Shown here piece after piece: positions 55,128-64,000 of a stretch of 64,000 nucleotides of DNA. Source of the stretch: Engraulis encrasicolus (taxonomy: Eukaryota > Chordata > Actinopteri > Clupeiformes > Engraulidae); assembly GCF_034702125.1 (NCBI RefSeq), contig NC_085868.1, positions 42,612,888 through 42,676,887 on the forward strand. The letters are read 5' to 3'. The position numbers and the translations under genes were made by a program. Every line of letters begins with the position of its first letter. Position 1 is the first letter of the stretch. The notes under the pieces were generated by a model that saw only the letters and a list, made by a program, of their open reading frames with translations, was not told the DNA's origin and ran no database searches.

Positions 55128-57084
55128 CACCTGGAAGAGGGTCAACGAGATCGGGTCTTGAAACAGCAGCTTGCTTTAGGTTGGTTTCCTCTCTCTCGCG
55201 CGCTGTTGCATTTAATGTCACTGCTTTCAAAGTTACTTTTGCATGTAACATTCTATTCCCTTTTTTTCTTCTTTTGTAGATGTCCTGAAAACATGTCATC
55301 TGATCTACCATGGCAGCGATGGAGAATCTGGTTTGACTGACCAGTCACAGCATTTGGAGACAATAAATCACAATAAAGCATTAGGAAATGTATTTAATTG
55401 TCCCGTTTTTTTTTTAAGTAGATGCATAAATATGCCTGTGTTTGCATTTGAAAGCCTCTGCCATAAACATGTTACTATCTGGGAATGGTCCTTGTGAAAG
55501 AACCTGGTTTGCTAAAACAAATAAGGCATTAAGGGTGGTAAACTGTGATCTATTATCTATTGCTGTAATCTATTGTACATCATTGGAGCACTGAGCTAGA
55601 CTATGGATGTGACATTGGGAGCACAGAAAAAAAATGGCATCTATTCTATAGGGTGCCTCAAATTGAGTCATTACGGTAGAGTTTGGCAGTCTGAGCTACA
55701 GCAGAGAACACCTCTACAATAACATCTAGCTGTCAAGTTATCAACGAAGCATTTGTAGTGTAAAATGCATCACTCATCACTTAAATTGTCTTGAGCCGAT
55801 TCAAAACTTAGTGCGTGAACTTAGCGTTTGTATCATACACTGATGGTTCCTACAAGGAAGAGTGCAGAGACTGGGTAAAATTAACTCCTAGAATTTCTGA
55901 AGAGTGGACACGGATGCTTATCTCGATGGTGAGTGCTCGCATTTTAAAGGAACGTTGGTGGTGTAAAAACCCGGTGGCAGGTGGTCTGATTTAGCCACTT
56001 TCTTTGATATAGCCTCGCGAGCCATCCTACGTACTTCCGCCAAAGGATTGGCTCCACTGTACGAAATGAAATGGTAGTATTATGGGATGGTCAGGACCAG
56101 GCTAGGTCTGATGAGCCTACTTTCGTAGCAGGTGGAATAAGTCAGGTCTGGCTAACTGGCAAGGCAGTGGGGTGCAATTTCTCCACGCTTTTTATCTGAA
56201 AATTCTGGATGGTGTAGTGCTCGCCATTAATGACCGAAATAAATAGGCCTGCCATTATGTTATTGTTTGAAAGCCCGCTACGCATCTTATGAGGTTACTA
56301 GGCCTATAGCTTCAGTCGCCTAATTCCGCCTGCATACTTATAAGTGATAATAGTTAATTATGTATGCACTGTTTAAGTCAGGAATGGATATCGACATGAT
56401 ACGAAGTTTGTATGCTTAAAGTTGAAACGGTGATGACATTTAAAACAGAGTCAAACGGCCATAAACAACATTGTAATGAAGGGTGTCGTAATGGCAGCAT
56501 GAAAGAGATGGAACTTTTCACGACGACATTCTGGCTAAAAACTCGCCCTGCATGGCCGCTTTCCTGCTTTGCTTAAGGACCAAAATTAAAATATAAAAAT
56601 GGAAATAATATAAAAACACCAGAGGACTGGAATGTGGCAGTGTCCTTTACTTTCAAGCGTGGGGAAACACATGACAAATCGCAACAAAAATCGCACCTTT
56701 CACTTCATGCCGCAACAAAATCGCAACAACACAGTAAGAAGCTCCGCAACTTTTCTCGCGATTTTCTGGAAATCCCCGTGCACCATCTGGCAATTCGGAC
56801 CGCGATTTTTTGAGAAAATGCCCACGATTTCCTTGTGGGACTGGAAATAACACCTAGTGAGGCATGTCTCACTCTAACATACACACATATACATGCGAGT
56901 GCGCGTGCGTGCGCAAGCGCGCACACACACACACAATGGCAATTCATATTTATTTTAATTGGTATCTTGACTTCAATCAATGCCCTCGCAGACACCCATA
57001 ATAGATCACTTAGAAAAACGAGGAACTGATGGTGATGCATCCTCAAATGTGTAAACTAGTACATGAATGTGTCTTTTTCAGACA

Positions 57085-57222
57085 AGACAGTGTGAGATGA
57101 CAGGAAACAATATGGGATTGAGATATGGGAAAGGACCGGGAAATGACCCGGGCCGAGAATCTAACCCAGATCGCCCACGTAGCGGTCCAGTGCCCAGCCA
57201 TTAGAGCCACGGCTGGCGGGCA
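57085..57222 (-). mobile_element. tRNA-derived SINE, minus strand
   Basis: On the minus strand GTGGCTCTAATGGC resembles an A box and GGGTTAGATTCTCGG a B box, followed by CATTTCCCGGTCC and TTTCCTGTCATCTCACAC, a tail similar to the SINE at 11240. Confidence 0.7.
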
Positions 57223-58743
57223 TGGTATGACATGATTACGCAAGATAGCTCAAATGGCAAATGAGTTTACATATGGTGTCGTCTCTACATTAGAATTTAA
57301 TAATGTTGAGTTGAGTGAGTGATTTTATCTTGACACATGCTTTCGTCTTAACATGTGCAGCAGTGTTGACAGAAGACCTTGTATGACATGATTACTCAAG
57401 ATAGCACAAATGAGTTTACATATTGGGCCGTCCCTGCATTAGCATTTAATAATGTTGAGTTGAATGAGTGAGTTTATCTTGACATGTGTTTTCCTCTTAG
57501 CATGTGCAGAAGGCGTTGAGAGAGAGAGGGCGAGAGGAAATGAGAATCCGGGCATGTTGCATAGTTATCCGTCTATACAAAACTGATCATTCATGCATTA
57601 GTCTGAATCCCAGACATGACTTACCAGGGACATGACTTGCCAGTAGGTCTCTGACTGTCATTCCATGATGTTGTCCCAACATGCACAGGCCATGACGTCT
57701 GGGATTGCATAAGCATTTGCATAATGTACAGCTATGCTCGATTTAGTCGATGTCCGTTTCTTTCTCCCCATGAGGGCATAATCTAAAGGTTTAATAAGAT
57801 GAGGAGGAATAACGGCGGTAAATGTGATAAGGGCTGCCCATGTGACATGAGATGCAAATCTGTGGGGAGACATAAACCCAAATAGGAATTCTAGTCTTCC
57901 CCCAGATGCCTCGTTCATGCACCGTCAGTGCTGACATTCTGAACGAGCTGTGATCAATATTTTGATATCAACGTCCATAACAGTCAATCATCTTGTAATG
58001 CAAGTTAGCAAGAAGTGTTTTCTAAAAAAATAAATTATAGCTTATGAAAGAGAACATCTTCAACGTCGTTTTCACATGTTTGTCCCTGATGTTTGCATTT
58101 TTTGATTATGTACTTCCGTATTACGTATATTGATTAGAGTATGGTGGAAACACAGATGGGATGAGTAGGTTAGATATCTTTCAGGTTTTAATGAGCGTCA
58201 GTTTGTGTTTCCGGACGAAGCCAAGGCCAAGTGGAAACTTCATTACTAAATGGTTCTTTGACCCTTTTCTCAGTTTTGAAGACATGACAATTTTAAACAG
58301 ATCTTATAATGCACATTCCTCCGTAATATTTGTACTCACACGCATCGCGGGTGAAGAATTCTGTTGATCCTGAAGGACACTATTTAACATCCATTCTTAG
58401 ATACTGTAATTAGAAATTCACACCATACTCGTTTTTATAATTTATAGGAACACGTGCAATGAACATACTCCTACACATAATTATTTATTATTTATTTATT
58501 ATACTTGTTACAAGCAACTACTTGTGTGTTATGCAATAGCTAGCAGTTAAAAGAGGGGAAGACATGGCTTGCAGTTCAATGCACTGCATGACAAAAAAAT
58601 GATGAAAGGCCTCCTCCTCCTCTTTCTCCTCCTCCTCCTCCTCTTTCTCCTCATCATCTTCCTCTTCCTCCTCCCCCTCTTTTTCCTCCTCCTCTTCCTC
58701 TTCCTCCTCGCCTCCTCAGTCTCTAGATGCTGGCAGCTGCTAT
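57223..58743. other. Non-coding interval
   Basis: No gene seen. A ~100-base phrase (GTATGACATGATTACxCAAG, AATAATGTTGAGTTGA) occurs twice at about 57225-57330 and 57378-57490. Ends with a TCC-rich microsatellite at about 58605-58712. Confidence 0.5.
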
Positions 58744-59215
58744 TGTAACGGAGGCTAACTAGCACAGAGTTGGCGTAGAACGTTGGTAAACCTCCCTCCG
58801 ATAGCCTCATACAGTCTCGTGCCGTTGGGCCGAGAGACTAGTCTCTTGGCCCAGCGGTATCGTACTGTGTCTCTCATTGCCGAATCGTTGTAGTTGACGA
58901 GGTCGCACATTCGATCCCCGAGGGGGGTGAACAGGTGCAAGATGACCTCCGTCACAGTGGTGCCGTATGACCCGGGATGGGAGTGAGGTTTAAGGGGGAG
59001 AGTGTAACGGAGGCTAACTAGCACAGAGTTGGCGTAGAACGTTGGTAAACCTCCCTCCGATAGCCTCATACAGTCTCGTGCCGTTGGGCCGAGAGACTAG
59101 TCTCTTGGCCCAGCGGTATCGTACTGTGTCTCTCATTGCCGAATCGTTGTAGTTGACGAGGTCGCACGTTCGATCCCCGAGGGGGGTGAACAGGTGCAAG
59201 ATGACCTCCGTCACA
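58744..59215 (+). mobile_element. TRIM: miniature LTR retrotransposon with tRNA-type promoter in LTRs
   Basis: Two almost identical 213-bp direct repeats (58744-58956, 59003-59215), each starting TGTAACGGAG and ending CTCCGTCACA, flank a 46-bp interior. The interior opens one base after the first repeat with TGGTGCCGTATGACCCGGGA, close to a tRNA-His primer-binding site, and closes with AAGGGGGAGAG, a polypurine tract. This is a complete non-coding LTR retrotransposon of 472 bp. Each LTR has an A box TGGCCCAGCGG (58847) and a B box (58909; perfect GTTCGATCC in the second LTR). Target duplication is unclear (GCTAT / CTACC). Confidence 0.75.
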
Positions 59216-59276
59216 CTACCTTTAAGGCTGCTGTTATTTGGGGATGAATCAAGGCGATGTTTTGGTCCATCTAGAC

Positions 59277-59839
59277 CAGGGGTGCCCAACCAGTCGATCG
59301 CGAGCTACCAGTCGATCTCGAGGGGAGTGGCAGTCGATCGCGAGACATGTAGTAATGTGAAGGGGAAAATACTGTCTTTCAAAAGTAGGCTGTAGCAAGC
59401 TTCTGGTTCTGTATTGGTTAGATAATTAGTCCCACGGTAACACAGCATGAGGGGAAAGCATTAGGACGTGACCTTAAGGGTATTGCAGTTGATTCATGTG
59501 TGCACACATGTAACATCGGGTGAGTAACAGAACATGTGCGTAACATGCGTTGTGACGCGGCGATATGCGAGGATCTTCGTCCAAATCGCTAGTCGCATGC
59601 ATCATCGCTAACTGCGTTTATCGTGTGCCGCGTGTAGTAAGGGAAATGTTAGTTGTTGACATGTATGGAATTCACTTCAATTTGTGCTGTTTCTTGCTCC
59701 AGTTGTGGACAAAACGATTGGCCAAACTCACAATAGAAAGCCTTTGCTGTGCTACAATCCCAGAGAGCTGAAAAACAACCCTTCATAGAAGAAGTCACTC
59801 TTAACAGGGGTGTTAACCAATCCAATGAGTTCTCTCATT

Positions 59840-59901
<62 letters not shown>

Positions 59902-60343
59902 TAAAGTGAACTTAACTAGCCTACTATTTACCCATAACAAATGGTGAATTTCTGAGCCCTTTTAAATTTGTAGCCTACCACTGAAGGCATGATAATGCTT
60001 CATCATATTTTAGAAAAAGGGTCTATGTCTCTACATATGCCTTTTTATATAGCCTACCAAATGTTTATCATTTTGAAATTGTTTCAGTTGTTTATGACTT
60101 GTGTATCATGACTGAAATTATCTCTGCATACTATCAGTGCTCCATTGCTTTGTAAACATAGGCTATTCAACACACTTTAAAAACACACTGAAAAGATACG
60201 GCCATAGTAGCCTACTAAAAACATTTTGTTCATAATAATGGTGAATATTTTCATACTGACATCCTTAAATTTGACTTGGTAGATCACGGCAGACCATCAA
60301 CTTCAAAAGTAGATCTCGGTTAAAAAAAGGTTGGGCACCCCTG
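59277..60343. mobile_element. hAT MITE with perfect 8-bp duplication
   Basis: Ends CAGGGGTGCCCAACC and GGTTGGGCACCCCTG with identical ATCTAGAC on both sides (59269-59276, 60344-60351). Contains a (CT)n tract at 59839-59897. No intact transposase ORF. Confidence 0.9.
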
Positions 60344-61121
60344 ATCTAGACAGATAATCATAGGATACAACCAGTGCTACTGTTTTTATTTGTTACGTTA
60401 TTTTTCCCCCTCTGCCCAGGACGGATCTGAGGTAAGGAGATAATCCCCAAACCTTTGAAGTCCTTCCACTGCCCTCAGCCCCTTAGCTCCACCAACAATT
60501 GTATATTTCCACCACCACAGCCTTCCAGCCTGTGTGAATTCCTTGGTGTCCGCTGTGATCCTCAAGAGACCATGTGGGGACTAACTACTAAACTACCAAA
60601 CAGAACACTAACGCCCCCCCAACCCCACACACACACACACACCCTCCCTACCCCATCTCTCTCTTGCACGCCTGCATTCTCTCTCTTTTTCTTACCTTCT
60701 ACTTGCTCAAACACAATATCCTCCCTCAACCAACTGTAATAATGATTCAAGGCAGATATTACAGTTTTTTTCGATTGCTTACACACAATTTTCGGAATCA
60801 GTTCTCCAATTCTCAAAACTCTGCACACAAATCTCCAAACCTCACACACAACGGGCAAAACTCTTCACTACCTCTGAAAAATGCATGTCTTGTCTCAAAA
60901 CAATGTACTCTCTTGTAAAAAGGTCATTTTTGTTCCGAGTTGTCTGCAATGTTCTAGAACTCCCCTCACCGTTTTTTTGATGTTCACTGCTGTCTCAGGT
61001 ATTTCCCTAATTTTGATTCATCCCAACATGCTTCAGAATGGCAAGTCACCTGCATGTCCAACCAGGTCCTTAAAAGCACCAAAAACGAACATTTTCATAA
61101 ACATCAACTCACCGGAGTGGT

Positions 61122-61642
61122 TACTGGTCTTCACTGGTCATCCATATCAAATTTTGTTGCGAAAAGATGCTTCTGTCATGTTTTATTTGGCAGCTCGTTC
61201 ATGCACGAACTATTTTCTAAGCCATCACACAGCCATGGATAAACTTCCGCTCAGCAGTTGAATCTGATGTCCTACACTCCACACCACTTGATGGCGCCAT
61301 TGAGGTCGATTGTTCATTGTCCTTGAGCACGTAAATAAATAGAGAAACTATAGACTGTCAGTAATCGGTACACCAGACAGAGACTGTGTTGGAAAGTTGG
61401 AAGAGCAGATTATATATTCTTTGTAAATGTCTTAGTATTATTTTATTTTTTTGCTGTTGTATTCGTCTTTGTACTACAAACAACTACACCATATCCTCTT
61501 TCCGGTTTCGGTGGCGGAGTAATATCAACCAACATCCAGTCTTCAATAGAACTCAATGGGATTTACAACATGTCAAATTAAACACGACAGCAACATCTTT
61601 TCGCAACAAAATTTCATATGGATGACCAGTGAAGACCAGTAA
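61122..61642. repeat. Inverted repeat, ~48-bp arms
   Basis: TTACTGGTCTTCACTGGTCA onward (61122-61169) recurs inverted at 61594-61642 with one or two mismatches; 424 bp lie between the arms. Confidence 0.8.
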
Positions 61643-62119
61643 TGTTGCCATTATTGCAGTGATTCGAACAAGTGAAAACTAGTCGTCATAGTAGATTGAT
61701 TACTTAACTAGGCTATTAGGTATGCGCAGCCAACTCTATTATAAGGGTCCCAAACACCAATATTTATGTATTATTTATCCATTAGTTATGCCATACTTTT
61801 GTATTAAGTAAGTATTAATTTTGGTCCTTAGTTAAGTATGACCTGATAGCTAACTATTAACTGTGCCCTTACTTATCTATTAGTTAAATAATAATTTTCT
61901 ATTGTTATCTAATAGTTAAGTAAATGCTTACTAATGCTCAACATATGCATTAATAACAATTAATATGTGTGTAATATGGTGTTAGGTAATGATTATTAAC
62001 CCTTAGTTAAGTATTAGGTTATAGCTACTTTACTGTTAATTATGGCCCCTTATTTGGAAGTGTTACCCAATTCTGTAACATTGTTTACCAATAAAACTTA
62101 GCCTCCAAAATGTAAAATC

Positions 62120-62203
<84 letters not shown>

Positions 62204-62311
62204 TATATACACAAACAATCACATAGATAACTGTGAAAATGATTTGTAGACACCATGATCCAAGGACAACATGACCATTTGATCTTCAAAGGTCAGTTTC
62301 ATTAGGTGCAT

Positions 62312-62442
<131 letters not shown>

Positions 62443-64000
62443 ATGCAACCCCCTTTTTACCCACTCTCTCACCCCCCAATGGATTACAGTTGAGATGCCA
62501 GTTGTTGGCTTCACTGAGAGATATGGGGTCTTCCAAATGTTCACACAGAGGGATAGATCATTTGTCATCTGACATATGCACTTTGGAAACTTGATATAAC
62601 GGACACATGTTTTGAGCAGCTGCTTCCACATCTGCTGGTGAGTGGGAGGAGGAGGAGGAGGAGGAGGAGGAGGAGGAGGAGGCTCAAGGTTGATCCCTTG
62701 GAAATGTGGCAATGAGGTTTTCCTGGGTGAGAACAAGGAACACAGCTTTATGGAAGATGCCACTACCTCTCAGTTGACTATAGTGCCAGTTTTTTTTGCT
62801 GAAAAGTTTACCTCAGGGGTTACGGATCTAGCTTCAGTACAAAACAGGACATTTGGTGTACCTCACCACCCAACTCCAACGCTAAAGCTGCCTGCTGATA
62901 TGAACGTACTGCTATAGCTTCCAGTCTCTCATATCAACACCACAATCATTCACCAACTTTTCAGAGGACAGGTCTTTACCTGCAGCCTCTCTCTTTTTTG
63001 TGACGACTCACAGAATCATCCTTGACAAGAAGAGGAAGAGAAACTTCCCCTAGTCAGCAGGTTTAAAGTCCCCGTCGCAGCAGCAGGGCTGGACTGACCA
63101 TCTGGCATAGCAGGCATTTCCTGGTGGGCCCCCCCCCCCATATTTTTGAACTTTTTTTTCTGAAAATAGGGGCCCTGGAGGGTGCAGTACATTCTGATGG
63201 GTGCCTAGTCATGCCTAGAGCTACTGTATGCTGAAGAGCTGGTAGGAGCAGCAGGAGAGGAGGTTGTCTTTGAGGAAGACCTAGAGTCCTTTTTTTGTCA
63301 GTAGTCATCTTTCGCTGTTTGTTGAATGTAGGCACGCTCCCGCTCTCTCTCTCTCTCTCTCTCTCTTGAGTGTAAAACTCGTTCTCTGTTGTGCCCCATC
63401 GACCTGCAAAGTCAGGTGTTGAGCTATGCTAATAAAAAAAGAAGAAAAAATGACCCGATCACTAAGTTTTGGACATCAACAAGCAAGTGTTGCAAGTGTT
63501 TCCAAAATGCAAGTGGATCAAGAGTCCTTGAGGAAATTCAAAGCTGTGTATGCTTCTGGTCTGTTTTCATGTTTTTCACGCGATGTTTTCCATGTTTCAG
63601 CATTTGTAAAGTTGAACCTAATAAATAATTAGTGGATCTTTTTACTTAGTCATTAAACTGATGTATGACCATGAAACTCTTTCATAATACCAAACTTATT
63701 TTATTTACAAGAATCGTATTTACAAGACTCTGCCCTGATAATAATAATAAATGAGCACACGTTTGGGCGATTTCATTTATTTAAACCACATCTTTTCTCA
63801 ACTCACCATTTTCTCAAGACGAAGTTCCCTCTTTTCATGTAGTTTTTGACATTCTAAATATATCAACTATTTTTTTTAATCTGATGTAAATTATTCATTT
63901 CATCTTTATGTGTGAGTTCACTAGCTCGGTGAAACATTGGGTAAATGAATGGAGTCCTCTCCTCTTTCACAACCTGGTTAAAATTACATAGGCCCAATAA

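Larger units (their letters stand above)
48663..56843 (+). mobile_element. Decayed autonomous hAT transposon (CGGBP1-like type)
   Basis: Left end CAGTCCCTCCAGGAAATCG and right end, read inverted, CAGTCCCACAAGGAAATCG match at 17 of 19 positions. Both ends carry many CGCGATTT/ATCGCAAC subterminal motifs, as hAT elements do. Between them lie the exons of a hAT-type transposase on +. Flanking bases TGGAATA and TGGAAATA overlap the ends and may be a degraded duplication. Younger insertions at 49573-51278 and 51800-52692 inflate it to 8.2 kb. Confidence 0.75.

Noticed and set aside
58840..58920. A genuine tRNA gene at the A/B boxes
   Set aside because: The boxes lie inside TRIM LTRs and occur in both; the flanking sequence does not fold into a clear cloverleaf with paired acceptor ends by eye.

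Overview
The window looks like a piece of a teleost fish nuclear genome assembly. It holds a 100-base run of N (33396-33495) and one isolated N (39826), many CA/GA/CT microsatellites, tRNA-derived SINEs, and dense hAT, piggyBac-like and other terminal-inverted-repeat elements. The few host-type gene fragments (a THAP zinc finger and a P2X7-like C-terminal domain) belong to families that are expanded in fish. I cannot name the species.

Layout. 1-515: two exons of a P2X7-like intracellular domain on +, with a broken frame. 3.0-5.5 kb: exons of a THAP-domain gene on -. 5.7-14.1 kb: intergenic DNA with repeats, a SINE and a piggyBac-like element. 14.2-33.4 kb: one large endogenous retrovirus on the minus strand. 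In viral order (high to low coordinate) it runs: 126-bp repeats beside the gap, an upstream accessory ORF, gag, a UGA stop, pro-pol, env, about 2 kb of non-coding DNA, a polypurine tract and a 3' LTR. The 5' LTR is not visible and probably lies in the gap. 33.5-48.6 kb: gene-poor DNA with several nested TIR elements. 48.66-56.84 kb: a decayed autonomous hAT transposon of CGGBP1-like type, interrupted by at least two younger elements. 57-60.4 kb: a SINE, a miniature LTR retrotransposon (TRIM) with tRNA-type promoter boxes inside its LTRs, and a hAT MITE with perfect 8-bp target duplications. 60.4-64 kb: repeats and microsatellites.

The standout is the retrovirus. gag (1168 codons), pro-pol (about 2417 codons after the stop) and env (about 1091 codons) are all open. 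pro-pol is roughly twice the usual size. Besides protease, reverse transcriptase, RNase H and integrase it carries (i) a segment with two spaced H-x-T motifs like a 2H phosphoesterase, (ii) a clear macro-domain-like segment between RNase H and integrase, and (iii) three copies of one Cys/His-rich module placed between the enzymatic domains. Its last ~370 codons are acidic and disordered and overlap the start of env in another frame. Macro and 2H domains are used by several RNA viruses against ADP-ribosylation and OAS/RNase L defences; having both in one retroviral polyprotein is what I would check first.

Working together, the LTR would supply promoter and polyadenylation signals, the UGA would set the Gag to Gag-Pro-Pol ratio, and Env would come from a spliced message, possibly using a donor candidate seen in the R region. 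These roles follow from retroviral precedent and are not shown by the sequence alone.
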